Shown: positions 9,868-19,152 of the stretch, piece by piece | Numbering within the stretch: the first letter of the stretch is position 1 | How the letters are laid out: every line of letters begins with the position of its first letter | Assembly: GCF_002276045.1 (NCBI RefSeq) | Contig: NZ_NQMR01000003.1 | Location: 1-64,000 of the forward strand | Direction of reading: 5' to 3' | From: Pseudoalteromonas sp. NBT06-2 | Lineage (GTDB): Bacteria > Pseudomonadota > Gammaproteobacteria > Enterobacterales > Alteromonadaceae | DNA length: 64,000 bases | Translations under genes and position numbers: made by a program | Notes under the pieces: model-generated | The model's input: only the letters and a program-made list of their open reading frames with translations | Told to the model about the DNA's origin: nothing | The model's database searches: none

Positions 9868-10695
9868 AATCAAATCCAAGTACCAACTTATCTGTTTTAT
9901 TCATCAAACAATGTTTTTAATTTTCTATTGATGACATTCATGATGACCTGTTGTTAAAACAGCTATAACTTTAATAATACCTCGGTATAGCGTGCCCCCA
10001 CTGTAGATACTGAAAGAAGTCACATAGGGTTACAATTGAAATGCGGCATCACGAGATGTTAATGCGGTGTTGCGATTAATTACGTGATGATGCGATAAGA
10101 AGAGGTATAAATAGGACAAGTGGTTTTAATGAGTATAAATCCAAACACACTTTTGTTTTAAAATATCAAAACCCAGTAAACGCTTAGTAATTAACATACG
10201 ATAAAATCGGTTGATATTCACATAAGTAACTTTCTTAATTTGCATTTGAACTGAAAAATTACAATGGAGTTTTACTTAAACTGTCAGTTTTGATAAATGA
10301 CAGAAATTTCTGAAAAGGCAGATTCTAAACATTGCAGACATTAACATCAATAGATTCTTGCGCTATCTTTATTACTCAGAAAGCATTGACCTAACTTTAT
10401 CTAAGCTACCTGAATTGTCATTGAGGATTTAAACCAAGCGATAATTGAACCGATAATACAGGCATTAAGCTTACTCAAAGTAAATGTAAAATTTATTTTC
10501 ATGGAGCATTGCTAAATACGAAGAGTAAATTTTAGAAATCCGCTCACAAATGTAAGCGGAATCTAAAATCATAAAGTCAACCGATAAGCTAGATAAAACA
10601 ATACTATTCACACGTTTTGTTTAACGTGAAGTAATAACTGAATAATTAATAGCTAAGCTGATTCATTTAGTCGTTCAATAAAGCTGCTAATAAAA
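9868..10695. other. 828-base intergenic region with glucan operon promoter
   Basis: No gene found. The right-hand edge holds the 3' hairpins of the iron-type TBDR gene. The left part must hold the promoter of the GH16 gene and contains, at about 10037-10085, GCGGCATCACGAG followed by ATGTTAATGCGGTGTTGCG, related to the palindrome at 102-120. The middle (10100-10500) is AT-rich with no recognisable feature. Confidence 0.55.
10529..10571 (-). terminator. Long interrupted hairpin downstream of the iron-type TBDR
   Basis: Outer arms ATTTTAGA/TCTAAAAT and inner arms TCCGCT/AGCGGA around a loop, about 125 bases past the TBDR stop on the minus strand. A second small stem, CACGTT/AACGTG, is at 10611-10628. 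Neither has a classic U-run, so terminator function is likely but not certain. Confidence 0.45.
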
Positions 10696-12981
10696 TTAGA
10701 ATGAATATGTTGCTCTAACGCCCGCTTCTTTAGGTGCACCTAATATAGACCCATGATCTCCCTCTGATGAAGTCAGGCTATTATTCGTATCGTACAATTC
10801 ATCAGTTAAGTTTCGAACATAAGCCTCTAACTTTAAGTTATCAAATTCGTAGCCACCATTGATATTTACTAAGGTATAGCTTGCCATTTCACTTTCATTA
10901 GCGACATCTGAATAAGAAGAGCCCGTGTAGGTCATATTAACATTACCAAAAAAGCCACTGTCATTGGTGTAGCTTAGTCCAAGAGTAGCCGTTTCTTTAG
11001 GCGCGAATTTAAAATCATTGCCACTAAAGGGATGGTCATCATTAGAAGAATCAAACTTATTGTATTCCGTGTGTGAAATAGCTAAGCCTGTGTACAACGC
11101 AAGGTTTTCACTCACTTCATAAGTAAAACTAATTTCAGTACCAGACAAAGTAGATTCACCAGCATTAATGGTCATCTTAAATGAATCATTTGTTGTCCCT
11201 GGTTCTTGAATAGCGACTTGCTGATCCGTCCAATCACTATAATAAACGTTTGCGTTAAGTACACCTTTACCATCGAGTACAACCGCACGAAGAGAGGCTT
11301 CATAGTTCCATAACTCTTCTGCATCAAAATGATTAATTCCATTAAGTAACGTCAACTCTGCACCGCCAGAACGATAGCTTTTTTTCACAAAAAAGCTCGT
11401 TGCTACATCATCATTCCATTTGTACGTTATGCCAGCATGTGGAAGAAAATTATTAAAGCTTTCTGTTTTCTCTGTTTCTGGTACTTCAGCAACTAACCCC
11501 GTTATTTGATTGTTAATTAAAAAGATAACCTGATCAATGGTCATGCCGCCTAAATCAACAGCGCCAAATGGCCCGCCCATTTGTGGTGACTCATAGCTGC
11601 TCTCAGTGATTGAAGATGTTAAATACTTTTGCTCTTCATTGTCATAACGAATGCCAGCATTCAGAACCCATTTTTCACTCAAATCAACTTGCCATTCAGA
11701 AAAAATGGCATAAGTAGATGTGTCTACATTGGTCACACCGGATTGAACTGTTGGAAATAACGGGGCATAAAGTGCTACAGGTAACACCGCTGTCGTGGTT
11801 AGAACAGCGCCTAAACCGGGCATAAATTCATCAAATAACACTGGTAAATTATAATTACCAGAATATTCTTGGCTACGCTTAGCTTCAATACCTGAAAAGT
11901 AGACACCTGAGCTACCACGTATACTATCGCCTTCAAAGTTAAAGCGAAATTCTTGCGACCAGTTATTATCTTCACTAAGACGGCTGACAATACTACCACC
12001 GTTCTCTACTGACTTCGATGTTCTATCTGAATCGCTAAACCGAGTACGTTCACCGCCTTGATAAGCAGAAATACTTTTTAATGACCAGTTATCATTAATT
12101 GTATAATCTATGTTGAGTGAGAATAAGTCCGCCTCTGTATCAAAGACTGCTTTATCATTAGCGCTAATTACGCGATCTTCTCTGGTATAACCGTCCACTA
12201 AATAGCTACTTGTACTACCTAATTTACTTTCAATACGCTGGTAAGAAAAAACAGAACTAAAATCATCATTTGGCTGATATAGCCATTTTAAACGATAAAC
12301 ATCATTATTAGCATGACCATAGTCATCTTCATTTCGAGTAATATTATCAACATAGCCATCAGACTTATTTTGTTCAACCGCAATGCGGATGGCAGAAACA
12401 TCATCAACTAAATTGATATTAGCTACGCCTTTAATTTCTTGTTTACCGTATTCACCAAAGCCTAAGCGAATTTTAGCTTCATTTTCAAAAGTAGGATCTG
12501 TGGTGTTAATAACGACAGCACCAGCCAATGCATTACGGCCTAAGTTAGTGGATTGAGGCCCACGTAGTACTTCTACTTGGCTAACATCCCACAGGTTTCC
12601 AGCCGCTTCACTTTTCACCCAACCTGATAATGTTACACCATCAACCACAACCGACGCGAGATCACCTCTATTTGGTAGCGATGCGCCATCACTATTTCGA
12701 ACCCCACGAATACGAAAACTATATTGACTACCGCTAACACCTGGTGTTTGTAAAAAAACATCGGTTAACTCTTGCAAGTTACGTTGCTCAAGTGATTCTT
12801 GTGTAAAAACAGCAATACTTTCTTTAGTATCCTGCAAGGTGTTGGCCAACTTTTGACCTGTTACTACAATCTTTTCTATAGCATTTTGTTTAGTTTCTGT
12901 TGTCTCATTTTGCTCAGCTGAAACGGAGAAACAGGCGATGCTAACAGCAAGTGCTAACCTTTTTTTTGCATAGTTTTTCAT
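10696..12981 (-). CDS. TonB-dependent receptor, siderophore/iron type
   Basis: A 761-residue outer-membrane receptor: signal peptide (1-22, ending SVSAEQ), TonB box-like segment EKIVVTGQK, plug domain (VRGVRNSDGASLPNRGD, then VEVLRGPQSTNLGRNALAGA) and barrel ending GVRATYSF. It resembles siderophore or heme receptors rather than the big carbohydrate TBDRs. It is the last gene of an operon with a PepSY-TM protein and two small membrane proteins of the kind associated with iron-siderophore receptors. The gap to the PepSY gene is 76 bases. A candidate Fur box lies in front of the operon at 15357. Iron-complex uptake is therefore the best reading; the ligand is unknown. Confidence 0.88.
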   Translation of the reverse strand: MKNYAKKRLALAVSIACFSVSAEQNETTETKQNAIEKIVVTGQKLANTLQDTKESIAVFTQESLEQRNLQELTDVFLQTPGVSGSQYSFRIRGVRNSDGASLPNRGDLASVVVDGVTLSGWVKSEAAGNLWDVSQVEVLRGPQSTNLGRNALAGAVVINTTDPTFENEAKIRLGFGEYGKQEIKGVANINLVDDVSAIRIAVEQNKSDGYVDNITRNEDDYGHANNDVYRLKWLYQPNDDFSSVFSYQRIESKLGSTSSYLVDGYTREDRVISANDKAVFDTEADLFSLNIDYTINDNWSLKSISAYQGGERTRFSDSDRTSKSVENGGSIVSRLSEDNNWSQEFRFNFEGDSIRGSSGVYFSGIEAKRSQEYSGNYNLPVLFDEFMPGLGAVLTTTAVLPVALYAPLFPTVQSGVTNVDTSTYAIFSEWQVDLSEKWVLNAGIRYDNEEQKYLTSSITESSYESPQMGGPFGAVDLGGMTIDQVIFLINNQITGLVAEVPETEKTESFNNFLPHAGITYKWNDDVATSFFVKKSYRSGGAELTLLNGINHFDAEELWNYEASLRAVVLDGKGVLNANVYYSDWTDQQVAIQEPGTTNDSFKMTINAGESTLSGTEISFTYEVSENLALYTGLAISHTEYNKFDSSNDDHPFSGNDFKFAPKETATLGLSYTNDSGFFGNVNMTYTGSSYSDVANESEMASYTLVNINGGYEFDNLKLEAYVRNLTDELYDTNNSLTSSEGDHGSILGAPKEAGVRATYSF

Positions 12982-13057
12982 TAAGGTATACCCTAGGTCT
13001 TATATTAAAATTAATTTTTAAATATTGTTATGATCGTTTAACCACCGTAGTATCAAT

Positions 13058-14695
13058 TCAGATGAGGGAAGTCTTCATTGAAACATCATCTATTTTGTCT
13101 ATAGCCACTGATTCAATAAGTTTTAGTGTTTTAAACCCTATCCAAAAAAGCAGCACAGCGATAATTAAAAATCCAGCACTGACATAGCCCAGCAGCCAAT
13201 ATCCACTTGTTATCATCGCAAGCATTGTTTTACCCAATATCAACCATTCGAATGCTACAGTCGCAAAAAGAAAAACACTGCTTGCTATCAAGTTATATCC
13301 GATAAAAGGTCGTAATTTTTTGATAAAAAAGCCGGTTATCGTGATCAGTAATAATGTAAATCCAAAAACATATTCAATAATATGTTCTCGTTCGTTTATT
13401 GTTTCGGGCAAGCTGCGTTCTAAAAAGAAACTCAAAGCGGTCGCTGTTATAACACCAATACAGGCACCAAGTGTTAAGCCTCGGGTTAAAGCGAGTGTTT
13501 TTGGATATTCATTTTTTCGTTGCCGCTTAACTATCCACAACACATTACCTGCGACTATCATTCCGCAAAACGCAATAGCTAAAACAAAATAGATTAAACG
13601 CATATCGGTACCTGCATAATTGGCAAAATGCATGGAGTACAGCATTTGAAGACCTACTGAAAAAACATTATCTTCAGGCAAGTTCATGCTTTGAGGGTAG
13701 CTATTAGTTGATACTTGATAAAATCGGGAAAACGAACGATTAAAACCAGTGTTATAAAGCCCACTAAATTGCAGTACAGCATTCTTATCACCATACCCAT
13801 AGATATTTAGTTGGGTGATTTCAGCTTTATGTTCTTGAGAAAGGTTAGCAATAATAGAGGTAAGATCAGGCATATCAAGTAGCTCACCACTTGCTTCACT
13901 CTTATGAGTGTAAAAGCCAGCATCTCTAGTTATACCATCTAAGTCTCCCTTGTAGAGTACTAACACACTAGGGATTTGTACTAAAATCAATAAGTTTAAT
14001 ATGACACCTGATAGAGCATACATAATAGCAAACGGCAAACTTATCACACCAACGACATTATGCATGTCTGTCATTTGCGAGCGTGTCGTTTGATCTTTAC
14101 GATACAAGAAAAAATTTTTTACAATTTTTTTGAGCTGTACGACAACCCCAGTGATAGTGATCACAAAGAAAAATAACGTTATAACACCTACAATATACAA
14201 GCCCTGTGGAAGTTGCAGGTTGTAATGTAACTTATAAAAAAAACCTGCCAATTCAAAAGGGTTATGCTCAGTAAATATTTCACCACTATATGGATCAATA
14301 AGTAAATCAAAAAACTTCTTGTCTATAGGTTTAAAGTCGGCAGAACCATCAGTACTCGTCGTGTTAATCTGTTGTTCTTCAGACACTACAGATGCCTGAA
14401 AAAACATACGTAAATAAGGTGTTTTTTCATTGGGCAAGCGTAATGAAATTCGATCTTCAGACAAAATACCATGAGCTGTTATCTGCTCTTCAATTAAACG
14501 GTTGTAATCAATATAATCTCCCCGCGCTTTAGCCTTAGTATCAATATCGTAATAGGGTAATTTTGCCCATTGATCTAGTTCTGGATGAAAAAATGTTATA
14601 GCGCCAGCCCAAAAAACTATAAACAACGGTAATGAAATAATTAAACCTACCCAACCATGTGCATTTAATGCATTTTTCAATGTTTCTGACTTCAT
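13058..14695 (-). CDS. PepSY-associated membrane protein (PiuB/iron-regulated type)
   Basis: A 545-residue inner-membrane protein with transmembrane helices near residues 15-35, 165-185, 215-240, 375-395, and a C-terminal bundle (about 415-530), with large periplasmic PepSY-like segments between the first helices. The family (PepSY_TM, PiuB-like) is regularly found beside TonB siderophore receptors and is thought to help reduce or handle the imported iron complex, but its biochemistry is poorly defined. Here it overlaps the preceding small gene by ATGA (4 bases) and is followed by the TBDR. Length fits the family. Confidence 0.85.
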   Translation of the reverse strand: MKSETLKNALNAHGWVGLIISLPLFIVFWAGAITFFHPELDQWAKLPYYDIDTKAKARGDYIDYNRLIEEQITAHGILSEDRISLRLPNEKTPYLRMFFQASVVSEEQQINTTSTDGSADFKPIDKKFFDLLIDPYSGEIFTEHNPFELAGFFYKLHYNLQLPQGLYIVGVITLFFFVITITGVVVQLKKIVKNFFLYRKDQTTRSQMTDMHNVVGVISLPFAIMYALSGVILNLLILVQIPSVLVLYKGDLDGITRDAGFYTHKSEASGELLDMPDLTSIIANLSQEHKAEITQLNIYGYGDKNAVLQFSGLYNTGFNRSFSRFYQVSTNSYPQSMNLPEDNVFSVGLQMLYSMHFANYAGTDMRLIYFVLAIAFCGMIVAGNVLWIVKRQRKNEYPKTLALTRGLTLGACIGVITATALSFFLERSLPETINEREHIIEYVFGFTLLLITITGFFIKKLRPFIGYNLIASSVFLFATVAFEWLILGKTMLAMITSGYWLLGYVSAGFLIIAVLLFWIGFKTLKLIESVAIDKIDDVSMKTSLI

Positions 14696-14967
14696 GCGCC
14701 TGCCTGAATATAAAAATAAACGTTAACCATGCTAGTTATTAATAACCCTACCAAACAAACTAATGTTGGCTTTTTAATTGATTGCACACAATAAAACCAG
14801 CTAATTAGTGCGCTCCATACCGTAAAGCCTCCAATAACAGCAATGAATAAAAAAACATCTCTGGATAGAGGAGCGATAAAGCCAATATTCATAAACAGGC
14901 TCATACTCAATAAAAAACCGAGAAAAAAACCAACAAAAGATTTTATCCACAATGATTCATACCACAT
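14692..14967 (-). CDS. Small membrane protein, DUF3649-like
   Basis: A 91-residue protein with three hydrophobic segments (about 10-28, 35-57, 68-87). Size, topology and position between a DUF3325-like gene and a PepSY-TM gene fit the DUF3649 family of iron-uptake operons; I assign it mainly from context. A good ribosome site (GGAGG) precedes the ATG. It overlaps the upstream gene by 11 bases and the downstream gene by 4 bases. Confidence 0.7.
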   Translation of the reverse strand: MWYESLWIKSFVGFFLGFLLSMSLFMNIGFIAPLSRDVFLFIAVIGGFTVWSALISWFYCVQSIKKPTLVCLVGLLITSMVNVYFYIQAGA

Positions 14968-15292
14968 AACAACCTCCGATAAGTGCCGTAACGGTTATCA
15001 TTGAAGTGCCATATATTAGTGTTTTAGGCTGATGAGGAAAATAAGGAACAACTAAAGCAAGTACGATCCAAACTAACATAATTAGCACGATAAGAATCAA
15101 CAAGGCTGATAGCCAATGATGTAGGTTTAGCAGCAAGATAAACGAACTAAGTCCTCCTATAGAGAAAAGCGACCATCCAAATTTTTTCGTAACTTGTCGT
15201 GACAATATTAATTGTCGATCTGAAGCAAGATACACAGCTACACAGCTAAACCAACACAAACAAAGTGCAGCTGCATTAATTAAAAAACTCAT
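14957..15292 (-). CDS. Small membrane protein, DUF3325-like
   Basis: A 111-residue protein with four hydrophobic segments (about 4-22, 38-57, 62-84, 90-110) and a conserved-looking ALCLCW...YLASDRQ start, consistent with DUF3325 proteins of siderophore-receptor operons. It is first in the four-gene operon. AAGG lies 7 bases before ATG. Function in the family is unknown. The family call rests on size, topology and context. Confidence 0.7.
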   Translation of the reverse strand: MSFLINAAALCLCWFSCVAVYLASDRQLILSRQVTKKFGWSLFSIGGLSSFILLLNLHHWLSALLILIVLIMLVWIVLALVVPYFPHQPKTLIYGTSMITVTALIGGCYVV

Positions 15293-15613
15293 TCGTTATG
15301 CCTTGCAGCGAAACCATTAGCTAAAAATTGGTGAGCAATTATGGCAAAAGTAAAATGTTAATGCAAACTATTACCATTTTACTTTTATTGATTATTTATT
15401 AATCAATCGGCTATAACGTGCTAAATTGTAAAATAAAAATAGAAATATCGAACGCCACAGAAAAATGGACAATGCCAATTCACAATTGGAATCTTTGTTT
15501 ATCTCAGTTGGTTATTTATTTTGAAGGGGCTTAGACAGCGTACTCGATATTTAGAATTTATACACTGACACAGAATTATGAACGCTCTCTTTTATGTGAT
15601 GCCTACTTAATCA
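15293..15613. other. Intergenic region between the iron-type and pore-former operons
   Basis: About 320 bases with the iron operon promoter on the left and the untranslated 3' end of the pore-former operon on the right. No clear terminator with U-run is visible after 15614. Confidence 0.5.
15357..15375 (-). promoter_or_regulatory. Candidate Fur box of the iron-type operon
   Basis: GTTAATGCAAACTATTACC matches the 19-base Fur consensus GATAATGATAATCATTATC at 13 of 19 positions, 65 bases upstream of the first start codon. Position and operon content both support Fur control. Confidence 0.5.
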
Positions 15614-16735
15614 CTAATGTACTTCACTAATTGCTCTTTCGACTTGCTGTTCACACAAAGTTACTCCCGGTAATCCCGCACAATAATCACTCGCGGCATT
15701 TAATGTAGAAACTTCAGTCTGGCGCAAATCATATTCATTTTGTAAGCTGGCCAGCTCACTTTCTGTTGCAACAGCAATAAAAGCTTTCAATCTTTCCAGT
15801 TCATCATTCACCAAATCCTGATATCCCCTTAGTCGTCCTGATATTGCAATATAAGCTTCGGGCATATTGGATGCAGGGGGCGGGATCAACTGCATATGCC
15901 CCGAGTTCTCATAAGGTTCAACGGTGTATTTTATGGTTTTTAACAGTTCAGGTTGAATGTCGTTGCGATAGTCTCCTCCATCTAACAAATATTTGAATAA
16001 TGTTTCTGCATAATCAATACATGCGGTCACGTCTGTACCACGGCAAAAACGTTCTGTTCCAAGTGTGTTTAAATATGGGGTTAAGCCACCATCCGTATGT
16101 ATCTGCACACTATATACAGCATTTTTAATGGCATTTGAAAACTCTTTCGTTTTGGTGATAGTTTTACTAAAAAACAATACACGTATTTTTATCTTAGTTT
16201 GAAACCATTCATATTCGCTTTTATCTCTAAAATAGAGTTTTGCCGTCACATACAGATTAGATCCTGTTGTAATACTGCTGATAAACCCATCTCCGCAGAT
16301 ATTCTCTATCGCTCCCGGTTGCGATTGCAATTCACCTTTTGCCACATCATTTAATTGACGATTTTCGAAAGAATGGGTGCCATGTACATAACCTAATTGC
16401 AATACAGAACTGACAGAATTGGTATTTTCAGTTACTTTTTTACGCATCGAAAACTTAGCTGAACCACCAAATAAGACTAAATTCACGCCACCTTTTACAC
16501 TTCCTGTCATGGAGCTCATTAATTCATTACTTTCCATCGATTGATGATAAATTAATTCTCCTTTGTTGCCGCCATGAAATAAACGCTCTCCTGTAAGACA
16601 ATTTGAAAGCGGCATACTTAAACTGGTTGAAAAGCCTCGGCCCAATGTTTCATTTTCAGATCCTAGTGCATAATAAGTCGTACTTAGTACGTCACTAGAT
16701 AAAAACAGCAATAACACTGGTAAGGTTAGTTTCAT
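15614..16735 (-). CDS. Divergent CDC-like/MACPF-like secreted protein (paralogue 3)
   Basis: A 373-residue protein with a signal peptide (1-18). Residues about 145-225 align by eye with the core of its two operon paralogues: GDGFISSITTGS (149-160), a stretch of alternating charged/hydrophobic strands, then TDGG (214-217). In cholesterol-dependent cytolysins (CDCs) and their CDC-like relatives the matching elements are a Tyr-Gly motif and a glycine pair about 50-60 residues later. Here the Tyr is replaced by Thr157. Glycine-rich text at 77-93 precedes it. The C-terminus (295-373) is helical with two late Cys. GAGGAAGG precedes ATG. The family call is my inference, and this is the weakest of the three. 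It is the last gene of the operon, 56 bases after paralogue 2. Confidence 0.5.
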   Translation of the reverse strand: MKLTLPVLLLFLSSDVLSTTYYALGSENETLGRGFSTSLSMPLSNCLTGERLFHGGNKGELIYHQSMESNELMSSMTGSVKGGVNLVLFGGSAKFSMRKKVTENTNSVSSVLQLGYVHGTHSFENRQLNDVAKGELQSQPGAIENICGDGFISSITTGSNLYVTAKLYFRDKSEYEWFQTKIKIRVLFFSKTITKTKEFSNAIKNAVYSVQIHTDGGLTPYLNTLGTERFCRGTDVTACIDYAETLFKYLLDGGDYRNDIQPELLKTIKYTVEPYENSGHMQLIPPPASNMPEAYIAISGRLRGYQDLVNDELERLKAFIAVATESELASLQNEYDLRQTEVSTLNAASDYCAGLPGVTLCEQQVERAISEVH

Positions 16736-16791
16736 GATGCCTTCCTCTTCGTTAACAAAATTTAATAGGGGAGGATTAGTCCCCTACTATC

Positions 16792-18294
16792 TTAATCGGC
16801 AAATGCAGAACCATAGGTATCTAACGCTTGTTTACAAGACATCCAAACCATAACTCCAGTTTCTGGCTCTTCTGGATCAACAAAAGTAGGTGCCCAGCCA
16901 AGGTTACGGAATCCCAAAGAAGTATCATTATCTTCAACCCCAAAATTGGCGGTTGCTTCACGAGCATTTTCACATTTGAAGAAGGTAGATAAAGATTCAG
17001 ATGGAATATTAAGATCACCTAAGTTATAACTAACAACACAAGGTAATTCACTGCTACTGCAGCTATTTTGATAATCAGTCCAATTATCAGCACAAGCAGT
17101 TCCATAAGGGTTATCTCGGCAGTGAGTCGCAAACTCATGGTAAATCCAGGCATTATTGTAGGCACCGTTTTTTATTGTCTGTACCGTATTTCTCTGCTCT
17201 TGAGTCATCCAGGAAGCATATTTTGCCAATACTGATCGAGCACGATGTTCATGATTCACAGATTTCTTAAACTGCTCCTCCAACCACAATGTGCGATATC
17301 TGGTTTCAAAGCGGATCTCTTGTTCTTCTGCGGCTAATTTTTTTACCTCTAAAGAACTATATTTGTAAGGCACAGCTTTGTAACGAACAACGTTATAGTC
17401 AGATAATGCATTAAACTGATCACCAAAATCGTTTTTTGCATAATTGACTGCTTGCTCAAACAAGTTAAAGCAAGGGGTATAGTTATCTAAAGAACACGAA
17501 ATGATATTGTTTGGTATCACTTTCAATAAGGCTGTGGGTTCCCCTCCTTTTTGCAATGCTCTTACCGTAATTCTCACACTTTTTTTCAGTTCTTCATCAA
17601 TGTAATTGAGCTTACCATCGACATTAATACCAATATTACCAGCGCCATAACTCACACCCAGATATCCACCAATCTCACTTTTATGCTGTTCACTCAAATA
17701 CTCAATCTTCATATTAATGAACAATTGCGCCCCATATTCAATCTCAGTGATAAATGAATCACCCGCTAAATTCATCAGTTTACTTTGATAATTGGTGGCG
17801 AGCTCGTTACCAACAGTGGAAAGACTAAACCCTTGATTAATGTCTAATGGTTGGAGCACTTTCTTTTTTGGTGTTAACGAAGCCTGAAAAGTATAAGTAT
17901 TAGAAAATTCTGTAGATGCAGCTTCTTTTGCTAAATGGCCTCCTGCATTTACCCTTACTACAGGGAAGGCAACATCTACATCTACATTACCATTTAGTTG
18001 GCTAAGTACGTCCTCATATGAGGCATTATTAACTAATTCAAATTGAACCTGAGTATTACCCAGGTTCTCTATTACCGAACCAGCAATAGGTTGTACATTT
18101 AAAAATTCATTAGTATCACTGTTATATGCGGTACCCAATATCACATGATCGTTGATCAGACCCGGAATATAAGATTGAAACTCGCTGCTACGCGCACTGG
18201 ACATTGCCATCTCAACGAGATCCTGCTCTTGTGTACTTTTTGCTAGTACAGCACTTGAGGCCATAGCCAGCCCAAGACATATTAGAGTTTTCAT
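16792..18294 (-). CDS. CDC-like/MACPF-like secreted protein, long form (paralogue 2)
   Basis: A 500-residue protein with a signal peptide (1-18, ending VLAKS). Core: a PKKK turn at 142-145, then GDSFITEIEYGAQLFINMK (Tyr187-Gly188), a Gly-rich segment (209-227), and RALQKGGEP with the glycine pair 250-251. This order copies the CDC core strand motif (Tyr-Gly, amphipathic strands, Gly-Gly). After it comes a block shared with paralogue 1: C-x8-PCF-x-LFE-x3-NY. No tryptophan-rich undecapeptide or recognisable C-terminal cholesterol-binding domain is present. Relative to paralogue 1 it carries about 95 extra C-terminal residues with several Cys. A pore-forming role is inference; AGGAGG before ATG marks the start. 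It starts 12 bases after the GEVED gene. Confidence 0.55.
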   Translation of the reverse strand: MKTLICLGLAMASSAVLAKSTQEQDLVEMAMSSARSSEFQSYIPGLINDHVILGTAYNSDTNEFLNVQPIAGSVIENLGNTQVQFELVNNASYEDVLSQLNGNVDVDVAFPVVRVNAGGHLAKEAASTEFSNTYTFQASLTPKKKVLQPLDINQGFSLSTVGNELATNYQSKLMNLAGDSFITEIEYGAQLFINMKIEYLSEQHKSEIGGYLGVSYGAGNIGINVDGKLNYIDEELKKSVRITVRALQKGGEPTALLKVIPNNIISCSLDNYTPCFNLFEQAVNYAKNDFGDQFNALSDYNVVRYKAVPYKYSSLEVKKLAAEEQEIRFETRYRTLWLEEQFKKSVNHEHRARSVLAKYASWMTQEQRNTVQTIKNGAYNNAWIYHEFATHCRDNPYGTACADNWTDYQNSCSSSELPCVVSYNLGDLNIPSESLSTFFKCENAREATANFGVEDNDTSLGFRNLGWAPTFVDPEEPETGVMVWMSCKQALDTYGSAFAD

Positions 18295-18306
18295 ATTGCC
18301 TCCTAA

Positions 18307-19140
18307 CTATTTAATATAAAGAAGATAATCTTCAATTTCGCCCGAATCAATTTCACTGCATGCATTTAAACTTCCACCTAAATAATCCATTGAAATACGC
18401 ATTTTAGTCAGACCCGGTTGCGTACCAGATGGTGGCGTAAGTTGCAGTGAAACCGACTGTTGAGAAACGCCCGCAAATTGTGATTCACTGGTATCCAGAA
18501 AATCACCATCTCGATTCCAGTCAACAAATACATGCCAGCTTTCCGGATAACTTTCGCTATCAGTAAACCCTGGTGTCAGTGTTAACTCATAACTTCTGTC
18601 TTTGTAAATACGAGCAGTCTGACCAACAAAATTTGAATAAAAAGCAGCATCTGAGTTATTTTCCATTTTTGAAAATTTCACACTTTTAATGTATTCATAG
18701 CCTTTTTCTCGCGATTGTGCCGGGCAATAAGCAGGCAAAGAACTTACTAACATTAAAGCGCTAATAGAATAATCGGATGGTATTTGTGTACACGTATCTG
18801 ATGCACTTTTTCCCGCATACCAACGCTTCGGGTTTTTCCCCGTATCATCACCAAAAGTAACGTATTTTGCGTCATCCTTTAATTGCCCGTTTTTGTATAA
18901 CAATACTTCTTTTAACGCTGCTTGTTTTTGCTCTCCCGTCCTCGGAATTGTAGGGTCGAGTATTTGCTCAGCAATCGAGATCAATACGTCCGAATAACAT
19001 TGCTGTAACCATTGATACCTGCCAAGAGCTTGTTCTTTAGTCAAAATATCTTTTGATTCAAATACACTTACTTGGGCCAGACTTAAGCTGCTAAACAGTA
19101 AGGATGTTGTAGCAAATAAAAATTTAGTTTTATGTTTCAT
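18307..19140 (-). CDS. Secreted GEVED-domain protein
   Basis: A 277-residue protein with a signal peptide (to about SLAQ). The N-terminal 150 residues are unrecognised. The C-terminal 110 residues form a GEVED domain: VDWNRDGDF, then RISMDY and the closing GEIEDYLLYI. The same domain type occurs twice in the M4 protease encoded first in this operon. The domain is a beta-sandwich of uncertain function found in secreted proteases and adhesins. The gene sits between paralogues 1 and 2 of the pore-former-like proteins with gaps of 12 bases on each side, so the product may work with them. Start: ATG at 19140 has AAGGA 9 bases upstream; ATG at 19146 is an alternative. Confidence 0.75.
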   Translation of the reverse strand: MKHKTKFLFATTSLLFSSLSLAQVSVFESKDILTKEQALGRYQWLQQCYSDVLISIAEQILDPTIPRTGEQKQAALKEVLLYKNGQLKDDAKYVTFGDDTGKNPKRWYAGKSASDTCTQIPSDYSISALMLVSSLPAYCPAQSREKGYEYIKSVKFSKMENNSDAAFYSNFVGQTARIYKDRSYELTLTPGFTDSESYPESWHVFVDWNRDGDFLDTSESQFAGVSQQSVSLQLTPPSGTQPGLTKMRISMDYLGGSLNACSEIDSGEIEDYLLYIK

Positions 19141-19152
19141 AATCATCAATCC

